Source of the DNA: Giardia muris
Taxonomy: Eukaryota > Fornicata > Diplomonadida > Hexamitidae
Reading direction: 5' to 3'
Assembly: GCA_006247105.1 (NCBI GenBank)
Contig: CM016928.1
Coordinates: 558,001 to 622,000, forward strand
DNA: 64,000 nucleotides
Shown: positions 36,533-45,642 of the stretch, one piece after another
Numbering within the stretch: position 1 is the stretch's first letter
Layout: the number at the start of each line of letters is the position of its first letter
The notes under the pieces: model-generated
Database searches by the model: none
Told to the model about the DNA's origin: nothing
What the model saw: the letters and a program-made list of their open reading frames with translations, nothing else
Made by a program: the position numbers and the translations under genes

Positions 36533-37189
36533 ATGACTCTTGTTGTCCGGACCTTCCCGACTGGGCCGCTCCAGGCGAATTGCTACGTCGCCTACAACGC
36601 CAACAGCAAGCGGGCCCTCGTCATAGACCCGGGGGACAAGTGCCCGGCCGTTCTCGAGTGCATCAAGAAGGAGGGGTTACAAGTCGACCAGATCGTTTTG
36701 ACTCACGCTCATTTTGACCATGTCTTTGGAGTGGGCTATCTCCAGGCGGAGCTGGAGAAGCTGGGAACGAGGCCAAAGTCATACGTACACCAATCCGACA
36801 AGGAGCATTGGGCGGCCAATAGGATGTTCGCGACGTTCTTCGGGTTGACGGTTCCGCCGGACTACCCCGGGGAGCCCGATGTGTTGTATACTGAGGTGGA
36901 CATGTTTGACCTCGGGGATGAGCTTGTCTTTAAGGTCCTGCATACTCCTGGGCATACGCCCGGCTCCAGCGTCATTTATACCCTCAAAGGGGAGGCCGCC
37001 TTCACGGGGGATACCATCTTTTCCAATTCCGTCGGGAGGACAGACTTTCCAGGTGGCTCCCATGCTCAACTGTGCAAGTCCATAGATAAGATCTATGCGA
37101 CTTTACCGAGATCGATGACGATTTACCCCGGGCACAACGAAGAGGAGCAGTTGGGTGCCGCCGAACGCGCCATTAGAGCCTGCTTGTAA
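36533..37189 (+). CDS. metallo-beta-lactamase-fold hydrolase (glyoxalase II-like)
   Basis: 218 residues from the ATG at 36533; a TTG nine bases upstream is open but unlikely as a start. Metal motifs: THAHFDH, HTPGHTPGS, FTGDTIF and YPGHNEE, complete for two metals. Closest in layout to small bacterial YcbL-type members, which hydrolyse thioesters such as S-lactoylglutathione. Its immediate neighbour is a glutathione synthetase on the same strand, which makes a glutathione-linked role attractive but unproven. A poly(A)-like AGTGAAT follows at 37197-37203. Confidence 0.9.
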   Translation: MTLVVRTFPTGPLQANCYVAYNANSKRALVIDPGDKCPAVLECIKKEGLQVDQIVLTHAHFDHVFGVGYLQAELEKLGTRPKSYVHQSDKEHWAANRMFATFFGLTVPPDYPGEPDVLYTEVDMFDLGDELVFKVLHTPGHTPGSSVIYTLKGEAAFTGDTIFSNSVGRTDFPGGSHAQLCKSIDKIYATLPRSMTIYPGHNEEEQLGAAERAIRACL

Positions 37190-37196
37190 TGTAAGG

Positions 37197-37203
37197 AGTG
37201 AAT
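37197..37203 (+). terminator. poly(A)-signal-like AGTGAAT after the MBL gene
   Basis: Seven bases after the TAA stop; exact WGTRAAY match. Confidence 0.5.
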
Positions 37204-37277
37204 GGGACAATCTAGTGAATTAGGAATCAGAAACCGGGAGTTAAGTGAGACACCTTTCCTTGCTCCTTCTGGTTCTG

Positions 37278-38534
37278 ATGGAAGGGATGAAAAATAACAA
37301 GATGCGGCAAAGATTACTCGAGCAGGGTATTTGTTTTGAGGTCGAGAGTGAAAGGCGGCTCATTCCCACCTGTCAACAGCCCTGGTCAATTAGTAGGGAC
37401 TTGTTTGAGAAGTGTGAAGAGTATGCTGCCGTATTTGGGCGTCTGTTCCAAGACCTTGTGGAGGATACTCAGCTGTTGCTGGACCTGACAAAAGATCTCG
37501 TTCATGAGCCACTGATAGGGACTCTTCACAGACTTGTGCATCTGAAGCAGTCCCATCTCGGGCCGAGGTATTTGGAGCATGTACGACGCTATGGCCTATG
37601 CTTCCATCGCGTTGACTTCATCCCGGAACAAGGTGTGCCAAAGATGGTCGAGTTCAACACGATATCCGTTGGTATGCTCAATATTATGGCTAAGCTTTCC
37701 CAGGTAAGTACTCCCACGATCGGATATGAAATCCTTCAGCCAAACCCTGAGCTCCTGATGAGCAAGTTAGTGAGTCTCATCCCGACGGGGCTCATCGTCC
37801 TTCTACATCATACTCCTGAACCGAACATGATCGATCAGTGCTTGTTTGTTGATACATTTAATCGTGTAGCGACTAATACCCAGGCTGAAGTAAGGATGAT
37901 CAGGCTTTCTGTTTGTGAAATCCCCTCCTCCTTCACTCTCAATACTATCCCCATCAAGGGCATCATTTGGAGAACCTTTTATGATAATACCCAACTTACT
38001 CCAGATCTAATCGACTTTCGATTACGTGTAGAAACTAGGGACATCGTCTCCATCCCTTCCGTCGAGTATCAACTCGTGGGATTGAAAGAGGTTCAACGAA
38101 ACCTGCCACATTTGATGCAACGCTTCCCTTACCTTCTCCCAGTTTCACCCACACTCGTCGACACATACCCTCTCGACTACCTCATTGAGCTTCGAAAAGC
38201 ACCGGAGCTGGTTGATGATTGGGTCCTTAAAACACAGGAGGAAGGTGGTGGACATTGTCTTTCAGGCCCGACTATGCTTTCACTCACCCCAAGCCCTGGT
38301 AGCTTCCTCATGCGTAAGATTAAGGGTACCCCCGGGCCTCCCATTCATGTAACAAGGTCCTCAGGTGATATTCTCCTCTTAAGCCCCATCATCGAAATCG
38401 GAATATTTCTTCTTGGTTCATCTTTACCTAGTCCCGGCTACCTCGCCAGAGTCAAAGACTCTGATACCCTAGAGGCCGGCCTGATGCATGGAGATGGCGC
38501 CCTCGCTTGCCTTCAGGTCTTATCTCCTTCTTAG
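37278..38534 (+). CDS. glutathione synthetase, eukaryotic type
   Basis: 418 residues from the ATG at 37278; the frame opens earlier only at a GTG. Another ATG at 37302 follows AAAAATAACAAG and may be the true start. Joins gamma-glutamylcysteine and glycine with ATP. The match to human GSS runs the whole length: CFHRVDFIPEQ...KMVEFNTIS (human NRSDYM...QIEINTIS), PSVEYQLVGLKEVQRNLP (human PDIATQLAGTKKVQ), WVLKTQEEGGGHCLSG (human FVLKPQREGGGNNLYG, the ATP-grasp glycine loop), IEIGIF, and GYLARVKDSDT...GDGALACLQVL at the end. All core blocks are present, so it is probably functional. It is somewhat shorter than human GSS (474). Confidence 0.9.
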   Translation: MEGMKNNKMRQRLLEQGICFEVESERRLIPTCQQPWSISRDLFEKCEEYAAVFGRLFQDLVEDTQLLLDLTKDLVHEPLIGTLHRLVHLKQSHLGPRYLEHVRRYGLCFHRVDFIPEQGVPKMVEFNTISVGMLNIMAKLSQVSTPTIGYEILQPNPELLMSKLVSLIPTGLIVLLHHTPEPNMIDQCLFVDTFNRVATNTQAEVRMIRLSVCEIPSSFTLNTIPIKGIIWRTFYDNTQLTPDLIDFRLRVETRDIVSIPSVEYQLVGLKEVQRNLPHLMQRFPYLLPVSPTLVDTYPLDYLIELRKAPELVDDWVLKTQEEGGGHCLSGPTMLSLTPSPGSFLMRKIKGTPGPPIHVTRSSGDILLLSPIIEIGIFLLGSSLPSPGYLARVKDSDTLEAGLMHGDGALACLQVLSPS

Positions 38535-38553
38535 ACCCGGGGAAAAAAACGAA

Positions 38554-41500
38554 ATGTCAGTGGCAGACTGGTTCGCCGCCGTCGAAGCCGGCGATCTTGG
38601 CTTCATCACCCAGAATCTGGACCGCTATAAGCTATCGACGAACGCCCAAGGCGAGACGGCGCTCATCGTCGCGGCCCGCCTCAACAAGATCAGTCTGGTC
38701 CGTACCTTGGCTCCCCACGAGCACGGGCACTACAATCGGGAGCAGAAGACGGCCCTGATGATATCGGCCTCGCGCGACTACCCGGACATCTGCGAGATCC
38801 TTGCACCCTACGAGGCACACCTCTATGGAGAACGGAGACGTGACAGTCTCATGATCGCCGCCAAGTCTGTCTCCGTTGAGTCCTTGAGTGTTCTCCTGAA
38901 GTACATCAAGTGTCGTCGAGATGACCAAGACCTTTCGGTCCTTGACTACGCAGTCCTTGCAGAAAGTCTTGTTTGTGTCCGCTTACTTCTCCAAAACCTA
39001 CGCTTCGAAGAGTCTGACCTGGAGACGGCCCTGTCACTTGCACGAGCCAAAGACCTCGGGTCCATTGAAACCGCCTTACGAGAACAGATCGACCACATCC
39101 GGTCATTGGAAAGCACGCAGATCGACGTCCAGTCCCATAGCCTTCGTGAGGGCTTCAAGCTGGCGGCCTCCGCAAGCAACGTCATCGATGCCGATCGCGA
39201 TTCCTTCTCCGTCAGCTGCCTTCATGGGTCCTGCGGGTTACCTTCTCAGCGTACCTCTCTGGGCTCGAAATTCCCCCGGACGGAGAGCGAGGACCATACT
39301 CCAATGCGTCAGACATATCAATTCGCAAATTCTAGGCGCGATAGTACCCCTACCTTCGCCGCGACCACTCCCCTAACAGGAGTACAAACCGCCTATACAG
39401 ATACTACCATCACCCAGATAGATTTAAGCGTCCCCAGTGCGACCTTGGGTAATTCATACGCGACAACGGCAAACAAGGTGGTGACTCCGCGGACCGACGA
39501 CGAGATTCTTGATATTGCTGCGACGATCGCGGACACGACAAAGTCCGCGATTCTGGGTGCCCTGAGCGGTCTTTATGTTAAGAGCCCCGTCCTTTCGCAA
39601 CCGTCTGCTGGCCCTCCTGCTGGGACGCAACTCGATCGGCTTACCGAGCGGATCACGGAACAGCTGGCAGAACGCCTGACTGGGCATGCCGCAGATCGGT
39701 TAGCCGCGTCGATGGGTGTTCCAGATGGTCCCGAAGCCATCTCCGAGATAGCAAAGAGTATCAATCTAGCCGTCTCGCAGCTCACCACGACAGTCTCGAC
39801 GCCCTTGCGGCGCGAGCGGCCACAACCCTCGATGTACCAACCTTCAAGCCTTCAGACCTATCATACCCAACTCCCTACTCATCTACTTAGCGTCTCCCCT
39901 TCTTTCTCTATCCCTCGCGAGCCCATGGATCCAGACCCTGAGTATTTCTTAGCGCGATTACGGGAGGCTCAAGAAATGCGTTCGACGACCACCGGATCAT
40001 CCGACACGGCGTCAGACACGCGTTCCACCATCAACCCGTCACCGCTCGATGCGATCGAGAGCTGGAAGGATGTCCAACGCTATATCACCGCGCTTGAGAG
40101 CCACGGATACGTGAAGCTGCAGTTAGCTGCTGCCTCACTTACACAGTCCCAGACGGGGCTTAACTCCTCTGTCACTGCCCAGCCTCCCACTATCTCGGCA
40201 CCACATACACCCACTAGGCCAGCCGTTACTATGCCTGTACCCTCAGTCCGTCTCACTGATTCCAAGACGATGACAGCCCTCGATATGATTGCTTCCCTCC
40301 ACATGTCTCCCGCGGTTAATTATGTCTCCTCACGTCTTGCAACGCCCCTGAAGAGCACCCATCTTCCGGATGTCGAGCTCGATAGTTCTCTCCAGGGAAT
40401 CCTGCAGGACCTGCCAAAGAAGACCCAAGAACGCGTCACGGATTTTATCGCAAACCTATACAGGAACATGAACGTTCTTGAGTCATCCATCCGTCTCAAT
40501 GCAGCACAAGGGACGTCGCGCCAGGAACTCGAGGAGTTGCGCGAAGAAAACACCCTGCAACGATTTGAGATCAATACGCAAACTGGGATCATTGAAATGC
40601 TTACGTTGGAGGTCGAGAATTTGCGAGCACAAGGTGGCTCCGAATATCCAGAACGAGTTGACGCGGATGTGCAAACAAGCACTACGGAAGCCTGGTTTGC
40701 GGCCGTGCGTAACCGGGATCTCCCAGCTATTACGCGTCAAATTAGTCAGTACATGGGAACTCGTGACGAGTCTGGGATGACGGCTTTGATGATTGCTTGC
40801 GGACCCAACGGCTCTTTGGATGCGGCAACTAGCCTATTGGGTGAGGCTGGCGCACAGCAGCAGGACGGATTCACCGCCCTGATGCATGCGGCGCTTGCCA
40901 ACAACTTCCTTGCCGTGAAGCTCCTCTTGGATCGCGAGGCATACGCTGTCACGTCTTGTAGGTCATTATGGACCCCAGGATGCAACGCCTTAATGATGGC
41001 CGCCAGGTGTGGCCACACGCATGTCATCGAGGTACTTACGGAACGGTTGGGTGGAGAGAAGGATGCCATGGGGTACACAGCTCTCCACTATGCTGTCCTT
41101 GGTGGGCATCTGGGCGCCTTACATTCACTGCTTCAGAAGAGCATCTGCTTCACAGCCAAGGACGTAGAAGACTGTATTGATTTAGCCTCTGTTCAGGGGT
41201 ACTCGGAGATGACGCAGGTATTGGAGGCTGTCCGTCAGAACAAGGATTTAACTGTTCAGCGCTACATCAAGGAGTGCTATGATCTCCGCGCACGTGTGCA
41301 GGATCTGGAATACCAACTTCAGGTGCGACAGGCTTCGGAGTCTTCACGTGAGTCTCGCCCTGGGACGGCCGTCACTACCCCACCGCTCTTCGCCCAGCCA
41401 CGACGGAGCGCAGGAATGCGCCCGGGATCCGCGAAAGTGTCCGAGAGCGAAATTATCAGTGCAATCCAGTACGTCATTGAAGCACGCCGAGGTAGCAATG

Positions 41501-43020
41501 CCGAGGCGGGAGTTTCTGAGGTGCCGAAGGAGCAAGGCGTCCCCGCCACGAAGGTGGCCATCAGCCCAATGGCCCTTTCCGACATCCCTTCGCCTCAGTT
41601 CAAGTCTTTAGGTGCTCAACACTCCTTGGGAAGTATGCTGAATACCCAGACCCCACAGGCCAGGTCGACAGATCTTTTCCAGGCCATTCTCTCCCGGAAC
41701 CTCACGGATGTACAAGCTTTGGCTCCAACACTTGCTCGCCGTCTGAACGGCGAGGGGCAAAGCGCCCTTATGGTTGCCATTAGCATTGGCTTCACAGACG
41801 CAGCACTGGTGTTGGTCTCCCACGAGGCGGGACTGACTGACCCTGTGGGACGGACGGCCCTCATGTATTGTGTACAGTACGACAACATTCGAGTCGCCAA
41901 GGAACTCGTGAAAAAGGAGGCCGGTGCCCGGACGACCCGAGATCACACACGCGGCTGCTGTACGGCGCTGATGCTCTCGGGAATCGAGGATCGGATCGAG
42001 CTGGTACGCCTCCTCATCGAGACCGAAGAGCGTGGTGCACAGAACGAACAAGGAGAGACAGCCCTGATGCTTGCGGTGCAAGAGGGAAGTACGGCGTGCA
42101 TCCGAACCCTCTTAGAGGGCGAGGCACGACTCCAGAACGAGAAGGGTTGCACAGCACTCATGCTTGCGGCCGAACGGCGAGGAACTCCGGCTGTGACGAT
42201 CCAGGAGCTGGCTGATAGGGAGGCCGGGATGACGAATAAGGCAGGAGAAACTGCACTGATGATTGCAGCACAGCAGAACTTCACCGAGTGCGTCCGAATC
42301 CTTCAGAGGGTCGAAAGTGGATATCAGAACCGGCGTGGACGGACGGCATTGGAGCTAGCCCTTGAAGCCGGGGCGATGGATGCAGCTCGGATGCTGCTCA
42401 CGACGGAAGCGCCTTACCCCGACAGTGTCATGTCCTTCTCCACGTCGGATGATCTCACAGAGCTAATGCAAGCCGCCGAAATCAACGACATCGCCCTCGT
42501 GTACGTCCGGATGCGCGAGCAGGCTGGCGGCCGGGACTCGAACGGTCGGACGGCATTGATGATAGCAGCGGAGCGTGGATATACTGGGATAGTGCGATTA
42601 CTCGCCGAACAAGAGGCTCGGATGCAGATGCATGGAAAGGACTGGAAGAACGGCGCAACAGCGCTCATGCTGGCGGCGGGTCGAGGCCATACGAATGCTG
42701 TTGCGTGTCTCGCCGAGCGGGAAATCGGGATGACGAACAAGGAGGGCCGCACAGCATTGATGTTTGCTGCATGGAACGGACATGCAGATTGTGTTCGAAT
42801 CCTTCGGGATAGCGAGCAAGGGAAGGTAACCTCGCCAGAATACGAGTTGGGCGAAGGGTTCACAGCTCTCATGGCCGCCGCGACGAACGGGCACCGGGAC
42901 TGTATTAAGCTGCTCACCGGCGAGGCACACCTTGTCCAGCCTACGGGGCGAGACGTCCTCTACTGGGCAAAGGACGAGCAGGTTCGACTCTTCATCCAGG
43001 ACTGTCTAGGTCCTGTCTAG
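38554..43020 (+). CDS. large ankyrin-repeat protein (protein 21.1 type), 1,488 residues
   Basis: Start at ATG 38554 behind GGAAAAAAACGAA; the frame opens at an ATG at 38488, but that lies inside the glutathione synthetase gene. Three ankyrin blocks: residues ~5-170, ~710-880 and ~1,038-1,480. Repeats follow TALMLAA..G...CVR.L...EAG.QN..G. Between blocks one and two is a 500-residue Ser/Thr/Pro-rich linker ending in a coiled coil (LEELREENTLQRFEINTQTG). A second short coiled coil (RVQDLEYQLQVR) and another disordered linker precede block three. The last block has about twelve repeats. This is a scaffold-type protein; partner unknown. Its TAG shares bases with the stop of the convergent BCP1 gene. 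Confidence 0.92.
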   Translation: MSVADWFAAVEAGDLGFITQNLDRYKLSTNAQGETALIVAARLNKISLVRTLAPHEHGHYNREQKTALMISASRDYPDICEILAPYEAHLYGERRRDSLMIAAKSVSVESLSVLLKYIKCRRDDQDLSVLDYAVLAESLVCVRLLLQNLRFEESDLETALSLARAKDLGSIETALREQIDHIRSLESTQIDVQSHSLREGFKLAASASNVIDADRDSFSVSCLHGSCGLPSQRTSLGSKFPRTESEDHTPMRQTYQFANSRRDSTPTFAATTPLTGVQTAYTDTTITQIDLSVPSATLGNSYATTANKVVTPRTDDEILDIAATIADTTKSAILGALSGLYVKSPVLSQPSAGPPAGTQLDRLTERITEQLAERLTGHAADRLAASMGVPDGPEAISEIAKSINLAVSQLTTTVSTPLRRERPQPSMYQPSSLQTYHTQLPTHLLSVSPSFSIPREPMDPDPEYFLARLREAQEMRSTTTGSSDTASDTRSTINPSPLDAIESWKDVQRYITALESHGYVKLQLAAASLTQSQTGLNSSVTAQPPTISAPHTPTRPAVTMPVPSVRLTDSKTMTALDMIASLHMSPAVNYVSSRLATPLKSTHLPDVELDSSLQGILQDLPKKTQERVTDFIANLYRNMNVLESSIRLNAAQGTSRQELEELREENTLQRFEINTQTGIIEMLTLEVENLRAQGGSEYPERVDADVQTSTTEAWFAAVRNRDLPAITRQISQYMGTRDESGMTALMIACGPNGSLDAATSLLGEAGAQQQDGFTALMHAALANNFLAVKLLLDREAYAVTSCRSLWTPGCNALMMAARCGHTHVIEVLTERLGGEKDAMGYTALHYAVLGGHLGALHSLLQKSICFTAKDVEDCIDLASVQGYSEMTQVLEAVRQNKDLTVQRYIKECYDLRARVQDLEYQLQVRQASESSRESRPGTAVTTPPLFAQPRRSAGMRPGSAKVSESEIISAIQYVIEARRGSNAEAGVSEVPKEQGVPATKVAISPMALSDIPSPQFKSLGAQHSLGSMLNTQTPQARSTDLFQAILSRNLTDVQALAPTLARRLNGEGQSALMVAISIGFTDAALVLVSHEAGLTDPVGRTALMYCVQYDNIRVAKELVKKEAGARTTRDHTRGCCTALMLSGIEDRIELVRLLIETEERGAQNEQGETALMLAVQEGSTACIRTLLEGEARLQNEKGCTALMLAAERRGTPAVTIQELADREAGMTNKAGETALMIAAQQNFTECVRILQRVESGYQNRRGRTALELALEAGAMDAARMLLTTEAPYPDSVMSFSTSDDLTELMQAAEINDIALVYVRMREQAGGRDSNGRTALMIAAERGYTGIVRLLAEQEARMQMHGKDWKNGATALMLAAGRGHTNAVACLAEREIGMTNKEGRTALMFAAWNGHADCVRILRDSEQGKVTSPEYELGEGFTALMAAATNGHRDCIKLLTGEAHLVQPTGRDVLYWAKDEQVRLFIQDCLGPV

Positions 43021-43772
43021 GGGGCTTCGAGGGCATTGACCGCCCGCTCGAATGAGGCCACGTCGAAGAGGGCAACCACCCAGCAATTGTACTGGCCGAG
43101 GTCAGCCGGGTAGACTGCCGAGTGGAGCGCGTGAGAAATAAGCTCTCCATCCTCTATATTAAGAAACCGTGTTATATCCTTTGCTTCTGGGGCACGAGGA
43201 TCCTTAGGCGCTGCAAATACCCCCTTCGAGAGGCAGATAATGTGCGTGAACGTGAAGAAGCGCGCGGGGGTGCTACTGTCGTACGCATCGGAAGAAATCC
43301 ATCTCAGGTCATCGGATAGTACTCGATGTAGTGCCGCCGCAGCATCTCCTGGGAGGTTAGCGTAGCGGCCAGTGATAAGTAGGCCGACCGTTGCAGTCCC
43401 CGCCTCAAGCATATCGAATAACTTCCTTATTGCAGAGGAATGTTCCTCCTGAGTGGAAAGCGCGTCAAGGACTAGGTCTAGAAGGCGTACCACTGAGGGG
43501 CGGTCAATATGCTGAGTGAAGCTGAGACAAGACATGAACCCGAGGATATCGCCACCTTCGGCGGCGAGCATCACAGTACCGACCTCGGGCTGTTGACAGA
43601 TGAGCTTGGCGAGCTCGACCGCGGTATCGGCGTAGGGGGTTGTTGCGAGAAGAGAGGCGAGGAGCGCGCGGACCTCGAACTCCTGGTCCTCAGTGGGATC
43701 TAGAAAGTCGATATCTAGCTGTAAATCGGAAGTCATTGAGTTCTGACAGAACAGATTATCGTTCTCACTCAT
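43017..43772 (-). CDS. BCP1/BCCIP family protein
   Basis: 251 residues. Yeast Bcp1 escorts Rpl23 and helps nuclear export of Mss4; human BCCIP binds BRCA2 and p21. Seen: acidic start DIDFLDPTEDQEFEVRALLA, LAKLICQQPEVGTVML (BCCIP 'LTDLLIQQNHIGSVIK'), GDILGFMSCLSFTQH (human 'DEVFGFISLLNLTE'), and VGLLITGRYANLPGDAAAAL (human 'VGLLLSERFINVPPQIA'). The order and spacing of all four blocks agree. Start ATG 43770-43772 follows GATAAAGA, as in the ubiquitin protease gene. The stop TAG lies in the same CTAG as the stop of the ankyrin gene. Confidence 0.82.
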   Translation of the reverse strand: MSENDNLFCQNSMTSDLQLDIDFLDPTEDQEFEVRALLASLLATTPYADTAVELAKLICQQPEVGTVMLAAEGGDILGFMSCLSFTQHIDRPSVVRLLDLVLDALSTQEEHSSAIRKLFDMLEAGTATVGLLITGRYANLPGDAAAALHRVLSDDLRWISSDAYDSSTPARFFTFTHIICLSKGVFAAPKDPRAPEAKDITRFLNIEDGELISHALHSAVYPADLGQYNCWVVALFDVASFERAVNALEAP

Positions 43773-43990
43773 TCTTTATCTCAGGGGGTTAGGAGTGTGG
43801 TTTGATAGCGGGAGATACGATACTAGGACGTAGGCCTATTCCTGTTCGCCCTTGGAAATGATCCTGGTGGCAATAAGGATTAAGCTTGACTTCCTTCTAG
43901 CTCTGGTCGAGAAAGATGCTTCTATTCCTTCCTTCATTGGAACCGGTTTCAAAGTATCGGGTTCCAATAGATGCATAGCTCGCGGAAAAG
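43773..43990. other. divergent intergenic region, BCP1 / S28 peptidase
   Basis: 218 bases, the only longer divergent gap in this half of the window; A/T-rich near both ATGs (TTCTTTATC and GGAAAAG). No RNA gene seen. Confidence 0.4.
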
Positions 43991-45490
43991 ATGTTCTTGA
44001 TTGTACTTCTCATCTCACTTGTATTCGCCCTACCCCCTCGACGCTCCTTCATGTCGCGCGAGATCGAATCGGCTGTGAGTACGACGTCGGTAGAGTTCTG
44101 GTTCGATGAACAGTATGTCGACCATTTCTCTGCGACCAACCGTGAGACATGGTCTCATCGGTACTTCTATAATGACACCCACTATCAACCTGGAGGTCCC
44201 ATCATCCTCTTCATTGGAGGTGAAGCCCCTCTCTCCACCGGAACCGTTGGAGAGAAATATAGCGTTGACTTCTTTGCTCGGCACCTGGGTGGGGTGAAGG
44301 TTGCGCTTGAGCACCGTTATTATGGCTCTTCGTTCCCCCATGGTCAATCCGATGGGCTAGAGGCATTAAGCTCTCGACAGGCTCTCGCAGATCTGGCACG
44401 GTTCCTTCCTTTCGTAAAGAGGCGCCATACACTCCCGGACGATACACCAGTTATCGTAGTTGGTGGCTCATACCCAGGAAATCTTGCAGCCTGGGCAAGG
44501 ACGCAGTTTCCCTTTGCCATCGCCGCAGCCATCTCATCTAGTGGCCCATACCTTGCGCAACTTAACTTTCCAGAGTACTTGGCTCATACGGAGCAACAGA
44601 TACGGAAGTACGGAGGAGAAGAGTGCGTTTCGCTTATTGGGACCGCCTTCTCACAGGCTGAAGAGTTGCTTACGAAGGATATCCGAGTGCTGGCAGAGAT
44701 CTTTGATGTTTCTCCTGAGAAAATCGCGAATGCGACGGTGTACGATAAGGCTAATTTCCTTTCGGCCCTTCTTGAGCCGTGCACCGTCGTTCAATACGCC
44801 CTTCCAGACAATTTTACCGCTCCAAACACCGACGGCGACATCAAAGCTATGTGCAAAACAATTTCTCACAACGTCGATAGCCTGAGCATCCAGGAAAACT
44901 CACGAGAACTCCGTGCCTATGCAGCATGGCTTCTCTCGCGTACAGGTTCGCTCGCTGGTCTGACTTTTCGCTTCAACGATACGATTGTTGAACTTCAGAA
45001 CACGTCGATGGAGTCTCCAATGGCTGTTGAGCGCTCCTGGTATTGGCAGACTTGTACCGAATTCGGATACTATCAAGGCACTGAGAACACAACGATGTTT
45101 GGAACGAGTATTAGCCTCGACTACTTCCTTGAGATATGCTATCGAGCCTTCTTCCTTCCTCGACTCCATAACATCACCAGACAGGAGGCTGACGCAATAG
45201 TCACTGAGAGCGTATCAATAACAAATCTGGAGCATGGGGGACGATACCTCAAGCTAAACGGGATCTACGTAACAGATGGAACCGTCGATCCTTGGAGCCG
45301 ACTAAGTTACACTGACACCCTTGGCTGGAAGAATGGGGCCTATCTTCACCCTGAGTCTGAGTTCTCGCTGATCGAGGATGGCTCGCACTGTAGTGACCTT
45401 TACATGAGCTGGGAGCGCAACGAGGACGTACGCAACGCTCAGCTTATATTCCTCCAACGCCGTCTCGGACTCGTTGGTTTGGAACAGTGA
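43991..45490 (+). CDS. serine carboxypeptidase S28 (Pro-X carboxypeptidase/DPP II-like)
   Basis: 499 residues. Starts with a clear signal peptide (MFLIVLLISLVFALPP). The mature part has FDEQYVDHFS, then HRYFYNDTHY, PIILFIGGEAPL, LEHRYYGSSFP and the nucleophile elbow VVGGSYPGNLAAW (family GGSYGG; one Gly is Pro here). The catalytic Asp and His are in VDPWSRLSY and EDGSHCSDLY. S28 enzymes act in acidic lysosome-like compartments, here probably the peripheral vacuoles or the exterior. Several NxT/S glycosylation sites are visible. ATG 43991 follows GCGGAAAAG; the stop TGA is inside AGTGAAC. Confidence 0.9.
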   Translation: MFLIVLLISLVFALPPRRSFMSREIESAVSTTSVEFWFDEQYVDHFSATNRETWSHRYFYNDTHYQPGGPIILFIGGEAPLSTGTVGEKYSVDFFARHLGGVKVALEHRYYGSSFPHGQSDGLEALSSRQALADLARFLPFVKRRHTLPDDTPVIVVGGSYPGNLAAWARTQFPFAIAAAISSSGPYLAQLNFPEYLAHTEQQIRKYGGEECVSLIGTAFSQAEELLTKDIRVLAEIFDVSPEKIANATVYDKANFLSALLEPCTVVQYALPDNFTAPNTDGDIKAMCKTISHNVDSLSIQENSRELRAYAAWLLSRTGSLAGLTFRFNDTIVELQNTSMESPMAVERSWYWQTCTEFGYYQGTENTTMFGTSISLDYFLEICYRAFFLPRLHNITRQEADAIVTESVSITNLEHGGRYLKLNGIYVTDGTVDPWSRLSYTDTLGWKNGAYLHPESEFSLIEDGSHCSDLYMSWERNEDVRNAQLIFLQRRLGLVGLEQ

Positions 45491-45492
45491 AC
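45486..45492 (+). terminator. poly(A)-signal-like AGTGAAC overlapping the S28 stop
   Basis: The TGA stop is embedded in AGTGAAC; exact WGTRAAY match. Confidence 0.5.
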
Positions 45493-45642
45493 CAAAGCTA
45501 ATCTCCTGATCATACCACCATATCTCGATAGAACTGCTTTAATACTCCTCGAGAAAACGTCACATATCCACTAAAAGTCATCTTAAAAGATGCCGGGGGA
45601 TAGAAGCCTCACAGTCAGGACTGGACATGCAGAGGTGCTTAC

